From Bacteroidota bacterium (lineage in GTDB: Bacteria; Bacteroidota; Bacteroidia; Flavobacteriales; Weeksellaceae), in assembly GCA_023386965.1 (NCBI GenBank), contig JAEWIR010000026.1, forward strand, positions 1-28,204: 28,204 bases of DNA. Reading direction: 5' to 3'. The notes beneath the pieces are model-generated. The model was not told the DNA's origin. It ran no database searches and saw only the letters and a list, made by a program, of their open reading frames with translations. Made by a program: the position numbers and the translations under genes. Positions 1-7,653 of the stretch are shown piece after piece; the stretch's first letter is position 1, and each line of letters starts with the position of its first letter.

Positions 1-404
1 TAAGTCCCCGGCTGCTTAAGGACGCCGATGTGGACCAGGAATGTTACTATGCAGAAATTGAACTTGATACTGCGCAGGAGCTCCGTCACAAAGGGACCTT
101 TAAATTCGCTGACCTGCCAAGATTCAATAAGATCCGGAGGGACCTGGCACTGCTGGTTGATAAATCGGTATCTTATGGTGACCTGCATACACTTGCACTT
201 AGAAATAAGTCAGCATTTTTGCGGAATGTCAGCCTTTTTGATGTGTATGAAGGAAAAAATCTTCCTGACGGTAAAAAATCATACGCGATGAGTTTTGAAT
301 TGCTTAGTGAGGAAAAAACTCTGGAGGAAAAAGAAATTACAGCGGTAATGAATTCGCTGATTAAGAGTTTTCAGAAAGAATTTAACGCGGAGTTACGGGG
401 ATAG
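1..404 (+). CDS. pheT: Phenylalanine--tRNA ligase beta subunit, C-terminal part (5'-truncated by window edge)
   Basis: The open frame enters from the left edge (first full codon at 3) and stops with TAG at 402-404. What remains is the tail of the PheRS beta chain. It begins with an SPRLLKDADV-like segment leading into YYAEIELD, followed by a complete FDX-ACB (anticodon-binding-like) domain. Recognisable parts are the RFNKIRRDLALLVD strand, LRNVSLFDVYEG, GKKSYAMSFEL and the closing arginine in NAELRG. In the heterotetrameric PheRS this domain contacts the tRNA-Phe anticodon stem. The start and the editing and core domains lie outside the window. The identification rests on the characteristic order of these motifs and is firm. 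A separate lipoprotein gene follows after a 68-bp gap. Confidence 0.93.
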   Translation, partial: SPRLLKDADVDQECYYAEIELDTAQELRHKGTFKFADLPRFNKIRRDLALLVDKSVSYGDLHTLALRNKSAFLRNVSLFDVYEGKNLPDGKKSYAMSFELLSEEKTLEEKEITAVMNSLIKSFQKEFNAELRG

Positions 405-472
405 CCGGTAAGTGACCACAAGAAGCTGTCTGCGAACTTTCTAAGTTTAATTTTAAAAAAAAAGAGAATAAA

Positions 473-874
473 ATGAAAAAATATATAGTTACCGGTCTTA
501 TTTCTGCCGCACTGATATCCTGCGGCACAGCAAATACACTGCTGAGTACGGCCAACCAACCCTCGCTGAATGAAACACACTGGCAACTGGCCGATAATGT
601 GAAAGGTAAAATTCCTACGCTGAATGTGCAGGAGGGCAGAATCACGGGCACGGGTGGCTGCAACAATTATTTTGGTGAGCTTGCGACTGAACCGGGCACA
701 GGAACCTTTGCCGCTACAAAAATTGGATCTACAAAGATGGCTTGTGAAGCTATGGAAACTGAAACATCATTTTTCAACATGCTTACCAAGGTAAATAAAT
801 ACAGGGTCTCAGGAAATACCCTGGAACTCTACCAGAACGGTTTACTGCTGCTTAAATTCAACAGGATGCAATAA
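473..874 (+). CDS. META domain-containing lipoprotein (HslJ-like)
   Basis: A 133-residue protein with a short lysine-led signal peptide and a lipobox, LISC, placing the lipidated cysteine at residue 17. The mature part is one META/HslJ-like domain: THWQLADNVKGKIPTLNV, the glycine-rich turn RITGTGGCNNYFG, and the STKMACEAMETE block, ending in LELYQNGLLLLKF. META domains are small beta-barrel-like folds in envelope lipoproteins and in E. coli HslJ, which is linked to heat shock and novobiocin resistance. The biochemical role is not known. The leader is A-rich with no Shine-Dalgarno sequence. The gene stands alone after pheT and ends in a strong hairpin. Confidence 0.88.
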   Translation: MKKYIVTGLISAALISCGTANTLLSTANQPSLNETHWQLADNVKGKIPTLNVQEGRITGTGGCNNYFGELATEPGTGTFAATKIGSTKMACEAMETETSFFNMLTKVNKYRVSGNTLELYQNGLLLLKFNRMQ

Positions 875-905
875 AAAAATGGAACTCAGCTGAGTTCCAT
901 TTTTT
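874..905. terminator. Bidirectional intrinsic terminator
   Basis: A perfect palindrome in which GGAACTCAG pairs with CTGAGTTCC (881-898), extended by an A-run on the left and a T-run on the right. Read on either strand it is a hairpin followed by about six U residues. It serves the lipoprotein gene (plus) and the small acidic-protein gene ending at 907 (minus). Confidence 0.93.
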
Positions 906-906
906 A

Positions 907-1149
907 TTATTCTTCGTCTTCCTCGTCATCATACTTAGCGAGTTCCTCATCGCACCATGTGAAGGCCTGCTCAACCACCTTGGTGGCCTCCTCCGCCATA
1001 GATTCCTCATCGTCGCCTTCCAGATCGTCCAACCACTCCACTTCTTCTTCCTCCACATTCAGGATAAATCTCGGATATTCTGTGTGAACTACAAAAAGGT
1101 CTTCCGGCATATCGGAATTATCTGCTAATAAAAACTTAGGTAATTTCAT
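907..1149 (-). CDS. Small acidic conserved hypothetical protein (80 aa)
   Basis: An 80-residue, very acidic protein without signal peptide or membrane segment. The N-terminal half, MKLPKFLLADNSDMPEDLFV then VHTEYPRFILNV, reads like a small beta-rich fold. The second half is dominated by Asp and Glu, including a DDEEDEE tail, with one Trp-Cys pair. I recall near-identical small proteins in other flavobacteria, always of unknown function. The start is the ATG at 1149, preceded by an A-rich leader and a good TAnnTTTG box. It lies 36 bp after the membrane-protein gene and may therefore be read both from that operon and from its own promoter. Cytosolic location is inferred. Confidence 0.82.
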   Translation of the reverse strand: MKLPKFLLADNSDMPEDLFVVHTEYPRFILNVEEEEVEWLDDLEGDDEESMAEEATKVVEQAFTWCDEELAKYDDEEDEE

Positions 1150-1171
1150 TTTCTTAATGTTTTAAACTTCT

Positions 1172-1179
1172 CAAAGATA
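1172..1179 (-). promoter_or_regulatory. Candidate Bacteroidota -7 promoter box for the 80-aa gene
   Basis: On the minus strand the sequence reads TATCTTTG, an exact match to TAnnTTTG, 22 bases before the ATG at 1149. No convincing -33 TTG element is visible at the expected distance, so this is a moderate call. Confidence 0.5.
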
Positions 1180-1185
1180 ATAAAT

Positions 1186-2508
1186 TTATTGATAGCCGTT
1201 CTCGTCTAATTTAATTTTTGACAGTACGCGGTGTGGTGTCAGTGTTTCCTTTTTCAGCGTATCTGCGGCGTTCTTTGTATAGCGTACTTTCGGGTTCACG
1301 CTGCTTATGAGTTCTGCGACCTGCAACTGCCGGCTGCTCATGCTGTCATTGATGTAATAATAAATATCTGTCTCAAGCTTTTGCTCACTTTTCAGGTACT
1401 CGCGTATTTCTTTACGGTTTTCCAGATAATTGGCTTCCGACAGAAAAATGAATGCAGCGCCTGTACCTATACTGAGAACCGGCACGGAATACGCAAAAAG
1501 CCCAGCAATCCTGTAGAGTTTTTTGAAATACAGCATCCATAACGGCAATGCGAACGGAGCCAGCAGCCTGTAATCAAGGGGTGTAATTCCGTAGAAATAC
1601 TGGATGAAGAATGAACAGGCAATTCCTGTGATGCCACATACGAGCAGGAATTTTTCAGTTTCAGATATTCCCATTTTTATAAGCAGCACAACAAGCAGTA
1701 AAAGGTTTGCGGTGCCAATGCCATAGATCAAATAATTAAGCAGTCCTCCACCCGGGCTGGCGATATGAATAAACGGATTGAAGGTGGTGGCAAGCCCCTG
1801 ATAAAGTTCCACCAACAGTTTCGGAGTAGGGTGCAGACCGATTTCAAGAAAGGTATCTACATATTTTTCATTAAAATAGTCAATGAAAGTAAACTTGTAA
1901 ACAACCACAAAAATTATTGCAGCAATTGCAGAGGCTATAAACAACTTGCCATATGTCTTCCGGATACTGGCCAGTCCGAAAAGAAAAAACGCCCCCATAA
2001 AGAAAAGAGCCGGATACCGGACATTGAAAAGCAGGACAAGCATCACACTTAACCAAAAGAAAGCTTTCCTACCCTGCAGTTGCCCGATTATTACCTGCCG
2101 TCCTGTATAAAACAGCATAAAAACCAATGGCAGCATCATGGCCTCGCTCATTGTAAAAGAGAAAATGGAAACCAAACTGAAGAGGGCGCCTATACTTAAC
2201 GCCTCCCGGAAGTAGTACCGCTTTATCCAGGCAAACCAGATCATCATACCAAATGCCAGTACCCCCAGCAATTTACTGGCCCAGAATTCATCTAAACCGA
2301 AATATGTGAAAAACCAGATGCCCAGAGGATAGCCCATAGGAGTGGTAGTGTTATCAATTTCGGGGAACAGATGTGCTGTGCGAAGAAAGCGGACCGAATC
2401 ATAATTCATCCTGCCTTTTTCGTTCAGCAGGAAACGCAGAAAGATCATCACCAGGCTGGTGATGATCAAAAATATCTGTATTCTGTATTCCAGAATCCGC
2501 TTTCGCAT
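1186..2508 (-). CDS. Polytopic membrane protein, possible GT-C-type glycosyltransferase
   Basis: A 440-residue protein with roughly ten to twelve hydrophobic segments from residue 10 to about 355, then a soluble tail of about 85 residues with no obvious motif. The first extracytoplasmic loop carries NYDSVRFLRTAHLFPEIDN followed by PMGYPLG. This resembles the acidic, proline-containing first loop of GT-C transferases (ArnT, PMT and PIG-M type), which use polyprenyl-phosphate sugars. That similarity is suggestive only; no signature motif proves activity. It is the last large gene of a tight minus-strand run, 11 bp behind the 3-hydroxyacyl-CoA dehydrogenase. An alternative is a DUF-type integral membrane protein of unknown function. 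Confidence 0.72.
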   Translation of the reverse strand: MRKRILEYRIQIFLIITSLVMIFLRFLLNEKGRMNYDSVRFLRTAHLFPEIDNTTTPMGYPLGIWFFTYFGLDEFWASKLLGVLAFGMMIWFAWIKRYYFREALSIGALFSLVSIFSFTMSEAMMLPLVFMLFYTGRQVIIGQLQGRKAFFWLSVMLVLLFNVRYPALFFMGAFFLFGLASIRKTYGKLFIASAIAAIIFVVVYKFTFIDYFNEKYVDTFLEIGLHPTPKLLVELYQGLATTFNPFIHIASPGGGLLNYLIYGIGTANLLLLVVLLIKMGISETEKFLLVCGITGIACSFFIQYFYGITPLDYRLLAPFALPLWMLYFKKLYRIAGLFAYSVPVLSIGTGAAFIFLSEANYLENRKEIREYLKSEQKLETDIYYYINDSMSSRQLQVAELISSVNPKVRYTKNAADTLKKETLTPHRVLSKIKLDENGYQ

Positions 2509-2519
2509 GAGATTTCAAG

Positions 2520-3413
2520 TTATTTCATAAACGCCCGTGCTACTTTTTCCGCTTTTTTCGATTCTGAATAATCGTAGAAGCCTTCACCGGACTTTATACC
2601 CATCTTCCCGGCAGTCACCATGTTTACAAGCAATGGACACGGGGCATATTTTGGATTTTTAAAACCGTCGTGCATTACATTCAGGATAGCCAGGCAAACG
2701 TCCAGCCCGATGAAATCTGCCAACTGCAGCGGGCCCATAGGATGCGCCATGCCCAGTTTCATCACCGTGTCAATCTCCTGTACGCCGGCCACTCCGTTAT
2801 AAAGGGTTTCAATGGCTTCGTTAATCATAGGCATCAAAATCCTGTTCGCCACAAAACCGGGATAGTCATTAACCTCTACAGGCACTTTTCCCAGGGCTTT
2901 GCTGAGTTCATATACTTCGTCAAACGTCTCTTTTGAGGTGGAATAGCCTTTAATGATTTCCACCAGATTCATAATCGGTACGGGATTCATGAAATGCATT
3001 CCGATCACTTTGTGCGGTCTGGAAGTTACGGAGGCAATTTTTGTAATAGATATCGATGATGTATTGGTAGCAAGGATACAGTTTTCCGGTGCAAGTTCAT
3101 CCATCTGTCTGAATATTTTCAGTTTCAGGTCAATATTCTCGGTTGCTGCCTCGACAATGAGGTCGGCCTCTTTTGCTGCATCTTCCAGCTGCGTGAAGGT
3201 GCTTATCCTGTTCAGTGTCGCTGATTTCTGTTCTTCGGTAAGGTTTCCTTTGGCAATGATCCTGTCCAGGTTTGAAGTGATTGTTTTCAGTCCGCGGTCC
3301 AGTGCTTCCTGGGAAACATCAACCAGACTTACCTGGTATCCGGTCTGTGCAAATGTATGTGCAATACCGTTTCCCATAGTTCCGGCGCCAATGATTACGA
3401 TTTTCTTGTTCAT
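2520..3413 (-). CDS. 3-hydroxybutyryl-CoA / 3-hydroxyacyl-CoA dehydrogenase
   Basis: A 297-residue protein of normal length for the short (HBD/PaaH/MmgB) form. The Rossmann fingerprint GAGTMG sits at residues 9-14, and the NAD-selecting acidic residue is in SLVDVS. TNTSS and the GMHFMNPVPIM block carry the catalytic histidine, and the C-terminal helical domain ends in KSGEGFYDYS. The enzyme oxidises L-3-hydroxyacyl-CoA to 3-ketoacyl-CoA with NAD+ in fatty-acid, butanoate or phenylacetate metabolism, in the cytoplasm. No crotonase or thiolase gene adjoins it, so the exact substrate cannot be read from context. It sits 18 bp after the M23 peptidase gene and 11 bp before the membrane-protein gene. 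Confidence 0.93.
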   Translation of the reverse strand: MNKKIVIIGAGTMGNGIAHTFAQTGYQVSLVDVSQEALDRGLKTITSNLDRIIAKGNLTEEQKSATLNRISTFTQLEDAAKEADLIVEAATENIDLKLKIFRQMDELAPENCILATNTSSISITKIASVTSRPHKVIGMHFMNPVPIMNLVEIIKGYSTSKETFDEVYELSKALGKVPVEVNDYPGFVANRILMPMINEAIETLYNGVAGVQEIDTVMKLGMAHPMGPLQLADFIGLDVCLAILNVMHDGFKNPKYAPCPLLVNMVTAGKMGIKSGEGFYDYSESKKAEKVARAFMK

Positions 3414-3431
3414 AGGTTTTTATATCTTGAA

Positions 3432-4298
3432 TTAATAATTTTTATGGTAACTCTTTTTTTCCTCCAGAATTTCAGCATCTCTTGCAGTAGTGCGGAAGCG
3501 CGTTTTGATATACTTCCTTTTTCCGTCTATCGTGTTATGGAAAACTGAAAAATGAAGATGCGGTCCATTGGAAAAACCAGTGTTGCCGCTGTATCCGATA
3601 TGTTGCCCGCGTGTCACTTTTTGGCCAGGCTTTACAACACTTCCGTATTGCTTCAGGTGAGAATAATCTGCAAAACTGCCGTCGCTGTGCAGAATGAGTA
3701 TGTTATTATTGAAGCGGGCGCAGCTGATGTCGGGGCAATTGCGGTTATTACTTTGTTCTACTGCCACCACCATACCGTCTCTTGCTGCAAAAACCTTATC
3801 GCCCACCTCCAGCGAGAAATCCAGTGCTGCCGCACCCTGGTGTGAGAATTTGCCGTTGTACCCCTGAAAGATGAGCTTGGTCTTGCCTGTTTCGAAGGGC
3901 AGCCAGTAAATATAGCTGTCGTCATGTGCAGATGCTGTTACATCACCAAAGTTATAGGTATTTGTATAACTGAAACTGTTTCCGGAGTTGGGTTTGTTCA
4001 CTGTAACTCTGGAGACAAGGAATTTCTTTGTAAGCGGAGGGATAACCACCGTATGTCCGTTTGCCAATGAGGAAGTCATATTGCTAAGGGTAAATTCAAA
4101 CACCGCAGACATGGGCATAAATTCATTATTGTCTGCATATATTTCAACCTCGCGACCGTTAATTTCGTTATAGAATTTAATATCCCATTTCTGCTGCGCA
4201 AATCCCTGGAAGGCAGCAAGAATGAAAATTAAACTCAATAACCTCTTACTAAAGTTGAGGCAGAGCAGAGTAGATCGCTTGTTTAGAGTGATATTCAT
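3432..4298 (-). CDS. Secreted M23-family metallopeptidase (peptidoglycan endopeptidase)
   Basis: A 288-residue protein with a long N-region and a signal peptide whose hydrophobic core LLSLIFILAAFQGFAQ ends near residue 35. A beta-rich segment of about 110 residues precedes a LytM/M23 domain. Zinc-site motifs are HQGAAALDFS (a spaced variant of the usual HxxxD, seen in one M23 subgroup), then VEQSNN, NNILILHSDG, and the closing HLHFSV. These enzymes cut cross-bridges or stem peptides of peptidoglycan in the periplasm. Only 4 bp separate it from the beta-lactamase gene upstream, so the two are almost certainly co-transcribed. Zinc ligands look complete, so activity is expected. Confidence 0.9.
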   Translation of the reverse strand: MNITLNKRSTLLCLNFSKRLLSLIFILAAFQGFAQQKWDIKFYNEINGREVEIYADNNEFMPMSAVFEFTLSNMTSSLANGHTVVIPPLTKKFLVSRVTVNKPNSGNSFSYTNTYNFGDVTASAHDDSYIYWLPFETGKTKLIFQGYNGKFSHQGAAALDFSLEVGDKVFAARDGMVVAVEQSNNRNCPDISCARFNNNILILHSDGSFADYSHLKQYGSVVKPGQKVTRGQHIGYSGNTGFSNGPHLHFSVFHNTIDGKRKYIKTRFRTTARDAEILEEKKSYHKNY

Positions 4299-4302
4299 AA
4301 GG

Positions 4303-5184
4303 TTAATTGCCGCTAAAATGCTGCCACACTTTTTTTGACAGGTCCGAGATCAGTCTGCAGTTCACGGTATCGCTTTCCATGGAATCGGAAACAAATACGC
4401 TTATGGTATACTGTTCTCCGCTGGGTAAGGTGATAATTCCGGCGTCGTTTTCAGCGCCCGTAAGTCCTGCGGCGTTTTTGCCGGATGAGCCCGTCTTGTG
4501 GGCTACCGGAGTACCAGGCGGGAGTTGTTCCTTAATTTTATTTAGTCCGGTTTGAGTGTTCAGCATCACATTCATCAGGAAGTGAGTGGATTCGGGGGAG
4601 ACCATCTTACCCAGAGTGAATTGCTTCAGTACCTGGTTCATGGAGCGGGCAGTGGTGTAATTGGCATATTGCACATTCCAGTCCCTATGCATTTCCTCTT
4701 CATTGGCTTTTATGGAAAAATCCGTAATTCCTTTATCGTCCATAAAGCGCTGCACCGTTTCAGTCCCGCCAATAAGCCGCAGCAGTAGGTCACACCCGTT
4801 GTTGTCACTTTCGGCTACCGTGTAGCGAATGATTTCCTTAAGCGGAAGTGAAATGTTTCCATCCGGATATTTATTGCGTATAGGACTCCAGGTGTTCTTT
4901 AACAAATCTTTTTCAGCAATGAAAATTTCCTGATCCAGTTCTAAATTTCCTTTGTCCACCGCATCCAGAACCGCCAGTGCGATATGAAATTTAAAGACAC
5001 TCTGCATGGGTTGCCTCGTTTTTCCGTTAATCTCCATATTGAAGGAGCCGTCCAGTTTATGCACAGCAACACCTACGGTAGCCTTCTTGCCCCTGATGAT
5101 ATTTTCAAGCTCAGTCCTCAGACTTTGAGCCTGGCTGAAAATGCCGGTCAGCAATAAACTGAGGAATATAGTAGCTTTAATCAT
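4303..5184 (-). CDS. bla: Class A beta-lactamase, subclass A2-like
   Basis: A 293-residue protein with a cleavable signal peptide ending near AQA at residues 18-20. The full class A set is present: S62-V-F-K65 (active serine and lysine), S126-D-N128, a Glu in the omega loop (NEEEMHRDWN, probably E162) and K230-T-G232. The omega-loop sequence and the long spacing resemble the CME/CGA/CIA/PER/VEB branch (subclass A2) typical of Bacteroidota. Members hydrolyse penicillins and often cephalosporins in the periplasm, but the spectrum cannot be read from sequence. Its ATG overlaps the stop of the upstream oxidoreductase gene in an 8-base overlap (ATGATTAA), implying translational coupling. It is probably intrinsic rather than recently acquired, since no mobile element adjoins it. 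Confidence 0.93.
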   Translation of the reverse strand: MIKATIFLSLLLTGIFSQAQSLRTELENIIRGKKATVGVAVHKLDGSFNMEINGKTRQPMQSVFKFHIALAVLDAVDKGNLELDQEIFIAEKDLLKNTWSPIRNKYPDGNISLPLKEIIRYTVAESDNNGCDLLLRLIGGTETVQRFMDDKGITDFSIKANEEEMHRDWNVQYANYTTARSMNQVLKQFTLGKMVSPESTHFLMNVMLNTQTGLNKIKEQLPPGTPVAHKTGSSGKNAAGLTGAENDAGIITLPSGEQYTISVFVSDSMESDTVNCRLISDLSKKVWQHFSGN

Positions 5185-6151
5185 TTCCTGTACTGATGAG
5201 TCTTACAATTTCCAAAGCCACCCGGAGTGCTTCTGTCCCGTCTTCAAGCGACACCTCCACGGGTCGGTCGGCTGTAACAGCATTTGCAAAACTTTCCAGT
5301 TCGTCCAGGATGGCATTATTGGTCTGGATATTCGGATACTCAAAAATAATCTGGTTTCGTTCGCCTTCCGCATTTTCAATGATCATGTCAAAATCATTCG
5401 GAACATCCGGTGCGGGTTTCATACGAATTACCTCCGCTTTCTTTTCAAGGAAATCCACCGAGATGTAGGCGTCTTTCTGGAAGAAGCGGGATTTTCTCAT
5501 GGACTTCATGGAAATCCGGGAGGTCGTAAGGTTGGCCACACAGCCGTTTTCAAACTCAATACGTGCATTGGTGATATCGGGAGACCTGGAAACTACGCAC
5601 ACTCCCGATGCATAAATATTCTTGACAGGAGATTTTACGATGCTCAGAAGGATGTCCAGGTCATGGATCATAAGGTCTAGTACTACAGAAACGTCGGTGC
5701 CGCGTGGATTAAATTCCGCCAACCGGTGAATTTCGATAAACATGGGGTCCACAATATAATTTCGGGCACCTGTAAATGCGGGATTATATCTTTCCACGTG
5801 GCCCACCTGTGCCTTTATGTTTTTTTCACGGCAGAGCTGCACTATCTCTTCCGCCTGCTCAAGTGTTTGGGTCACAGGTTTCTCAATGAAGAAATGAAGG
5901 CCGTTTTCAATGGCTTTCTTTGCATAACTGTAATGAAAAAGGGTAGGGGTAACAATATCAAGCATCTGAACCTGCTCCAGCAGTTCATCCAGATTGCTGA
6001 AATAGCGGTAACCGAATTCCTTCTCCAGTTTCAAGCCGTTTTCCGGGTCGGCGTCGTAAAAACCTATCAGATCATATTTTGGTGACTGTTGAAGCAGTCT
6101 GAGATGAATTTTCCCCAGATGTCCGGCGCCCACTAAACCCGCTTTCAGCAT
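5177..6151 (-). CDS. Gfo/Idh/MocA family NAD(P)-dependent oxidoreductase
   Basis: A 324-residue protein from the ATG at 6151. The open frame continues 32 codons upstream, but that segment is unlike the family and lies in the divergent promoter region, whereas MLKAGLVGAGHLGKIH begins exactly at the Rossmann fold (GAGHLG). The EKPV motif holds the conserved lysine, and GHVERYNPAF and the MIHDLDI block mark the C-terminal alpha/beta domain. Family members oxidise or reduce hydroxyls on sugars, often nucleotide sugars. GHVERYNPA also occurs in GnnA-like UDP-GlcNAc 3-dehydrogenases, so a role in amino-sugar or envelope synthesis is possible but unproven. It is the first gene of the minus-strand run and overlaps bla by 8 bases. 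Confidence 0.88.
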   Translation of the reverse strand: MLKAGLVGAGHLGKIHLRLLQQSPKYDLIGFYDADPENGLKLEKEFGYRYFSNLDELLEQVQMLDIVTPTLFHYSYAKKAIENGLHFFIEKPVTQTLEQAEEIVQLCREKNIKAQVGHVERYNPAFTGARNYIVDPMFIEIHRLAEFNPRGTDVSVVLDLMIHDLDILLSIVKSPVKNIYASGVCVVSRSPDITNARIEFENGCVANLTTSRISMKSMRKSRFFQKDAYISVDFLEKKAEVIRMKPAPDVPNDFDMIIENAEGERNQIIFEYPNIQTNNAILDELESFANAVTADRPVEVSLEDGTEALRVALEIVRLISTGND

Positions 6152-6254
6152 AGAAATAAATTTCGGTAAAGATAAGCAATGTGTCCGGACTGCTAAAACG
6201 GCAAATGATGTTCCGTAAAGTGATGAGAGAGTGGTAAACATTAGCAAAATTCGC

Positions 6255-6262
6255 TATTTTTG
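6255..6262 (+). promoter_or_regulatory. Candidate -7 promoter box of the isoaspartyl methyltransferase gene
   Basis: TATTTTTG matches TAnnTTTG exactly and ends only four bases before the ATG at 6267. Transcription would be expected to start at or within about three bases of the start codon, giving a leaderless or nearly leaderless mRNA. No clear -33 element was found. Confidence 0.5.
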
Positions 6263-6266
6263 TCTC

Positions 6267-6917
6267 ATGCAGGACTCATTTGTACACAAGGGTAAAAGGA
6301 AAATATTGGTAAATTATCTGAAGGAAAAAATCGGCATCAGTGACCAAAACGTCCTTACAGCGATGAATTCCGTACCGAGGCACCTTTTTCTGGAAAGTAT
6401 TTTTGAGGATTTCGCTTATGAAGACCGTGCATTCCCAATCTTAGCCAAGCAAACAATTTCGCATCCTTCCACCGTAGCAGAGCAGACTGAACTGCTTGAG
6501 CTTTCCGAACGCGAGAAAGTTCTTGAGATAGGCACAGGTTGTGGTTATCAGACTGCCGTGCTGGTATCTATGGGAGCTTTGGTTTACTCCATTGAAAGAC
6601 AAAAAGACCTGTATGAATTTTCTACGCGCAAACTGCGGGAGCTGCACTTACGTCCAAGTTTCCAGACTTTTGGAGACGGATTTGCCGGGTTGCCCTCTTT
6701 CGCGCCTTTTGATAAAATCCTGGTGACCTGCGGTGCTGAACTCCTTCCCACACAACTTCTGCATCAGCTTAAAGTAGGTGGCAAAATGGTCATCCCGTTA
6801 GGTAAAACCGAAGAGCAGATCCTGACACGCTTTACAAAAAGATCCGAGAAGGAGTTCGAAAAAGAAGAATTCGGCGCCTATAAGTTCGTACCTATGCTGA
6901 GCAATACCAATCAGTGA
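6267..6917 (+). CDS. pcm: Protein-L-isoaspartate O-methyltransferase
   Basis: 216 residues from the ATG at 6267. The frame is open 12 codons further upstream, but those codons overlap the promoter box and are not PCMT-like, while MQDSFVHKGKRKILVNYL matches the usual N-terminus. The AdoMet-binding motif is VLEIGTGCGYQTAVL, preceded by ISHPSTVAEQTELLEL (substrate-loop motif) and followed by VYSIERQ (post-I acidic residue) and LKVGGKMVIPLG. The enzyme methylates isoaspartyl residues formed by ageing of proteins and starts their repair in the cytosol. It is divergent from the Gfo/Idh operon with 115 bp between the starts. No terminator hairpin is evident after the stop. Confidence 0.93.
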   Translation: MQDSFVHKGKRKILVNYLKEKIGISDQNVLTAMNSVPRHLFLESIFEDFAYEDRAFPILAKQTISHPSTVAEQTELLELSEREKVLEIGTGCGYQTAVLVSMGALVYSIERQKDLYEFSTRKLRELHLRPSFQTFGDGFAGLPSFAPFDKILVTCGAELLPTQLLHQLKVGGKMVIPLGKTEEQILTRFTKRSEKEFEKEEFGAYKFVPMLSNTNQ

Positions 6918-6973
6918 TTTTTATTCTGTAATTTTTTTTGGGTAGGCTGTAATACGTCCGATAACTGATGCAT

Positions 6974-6981
6974 TAACTTTG
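6974..6981 (+). promoter_or_regulatory. Candidate -7 promoter box before the two small hydrophilic genes
   Basis: TAACTTTG is an exact TAnnTTTG match 17 bases before the ATG at 6999. It is in the 81-bp gap after pcm, and the A/T-rich leader lacks a Shine-Dalgarno sequence. Confidence 0.5.
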
Positions 6982-6998
6982 AGCTATAATATAGAATT

Positions 6999-7277
6999 AT
7001 GGCAAAAGAAAGTAAATCGGAACAGGAGCAGAATCTGGAACAGCTGAACTATCCGCCTAAGGAAGATATTTTCGAAAACGAAGAACATATTCCTATCGAT
7101 GGAGACGGGAATCCTGTGGAAGAAAACGAACTTATAGCCGGACTTGCAGCAGATGATCCGGCTTCTGACCTGGATATTCCCGGTTCAGAGTTGGACGATG
7201 ATCAGCAGGAACTTGGCTCCGAGGATGAAGAAAATAATTACTGGAGTCTGGGCGGCGACAATCATGACCAAACGTAA
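6999..7277 (+). CDS. Small acidic hypothetical protein (92 aa), probably disordered
   Basis: The 92-residue product is rich in Glu, Asp, Asn and Gln and nearly free of aromatic and hydrophobic clusters. It has no signal peptide or membrane helix, so it is probably an unfolded cytosolic protein. Short recognisable pieces are LNYPPKEDIFENEEHIPIDG, DPASDLDIPGSELDDD and a terminal NNYWSLGGDNHDQT. I do recall similar unannotated small proteins in Chryseobacterium-type genomes but know no function. It is 30 bp upstream of a second small hydrophilic gene and probably shares its transcript. Codon use looks normal and the start has a good promoter upstream, which supports its being real. Confidence 0.75.
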   Translation: MAKESKSEQEQNLEQLNYPPKEDIFENEEHIPIDGDGNPVEENELIAGLAADDPASDLDIPGSELDDDQQELGSEDEENNYWSLGGDNHDQT

Positions 7278-7307
7278 TACATTAACACTAATCACAAAAT
7301 ATATTGT

Positions 7308-7577
7308 ATGGATTCTAATAATTTTAAGAAATCACAGGATGTGAACAATGCCGACCGTAACATAGACAACAGGCCGGAAAATCTGGACAACTACGCCGAC
7401 TATGTACGCGAATACAAACGCGAAATGAGAGATACCAAACAGAATGCTACCCAGGAAGGATTTATGGCAAGAGCAAAAAATGACTGTCCACCGGACGCGT
7501 GGGATGACAAAAAGAAAGCCTACAATGATGCGTGGGAAAGCAATATGCACAGTTCCCAGGCCGAAGATGACATTTAA
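7308..7577 (+). CDS. Small hydrophilic hypothetical protein (89 aa)
   Basis: The 89-residue product is strongly charged with no hydrophobic core: DSNNFKKSQDVNNADRNIDN, ENLDNYADYVREYKREMRDT and a C-terminal segment with DCPPDAWDDKKKAYNDAWES. Repeated Trp-Asp and Tyr-Asn-Asp pieces suggest helix-forming or partly disordered structure. No family is recognised. It follows the acidic 92-aa gene by 30 bp and is closed by a clear intrinsic terminator, so the two genes look like a bicistronic unit. A stress-related or partner-binding pair is conceivable from composition alone, but no function can be assigned. Confidence 0.75.
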   Translation: MDSNNFKKSQDVNNADRNIDNRPENLDNYADYVREYKREMRDTKQNATQEGFMARAKNDCPPDAWDDKKKAYNDAWESNMHSSQAEDDI

Positions 7578-7589
7578 GACTTCTTTATT

Positions 7590-7620
7590 AAAAACCCTGA
7601 CCTGAAGTTGGGGTTTTTGT
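7590..7620 (+). terminator. Intrinsic terminator after the small-protein pair
   Basis: AAAAACCC (7590-7597) pairs with GGGTTTTT (7611-7618) around a 13-nt loop, followed by GTTTTC. The T-rich 3' arm provides the U-tract for plus-strand transcription. Confidence 0.85.
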
Positions 7621-7653
7621 TTTCTTTGATTATATTGATGAAAATCTATCTTT

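Noticed and set aside
2953..3435. 160-codon plus-strand frame over the 3-hydroxyacyl-CoA dehydrogenase gene
   Set aside because: Serine/isoleucine-rich antisense shadow of a clearly identified gene.
6151..6247. N-terminal extension of the Gfo/Idh gene to an ATG at 6247
   Set aside because: The 32 extra residues are unlike the family, and the Rossmann fold starts right at the 6151 ATG; the extension overlaps the divergent pcm promoter region.
6231..6266. N-terminal extension of pcm
   Set aside because: The codons overlap the TAnnTTTG box and the family N-terminus begins at 6267.
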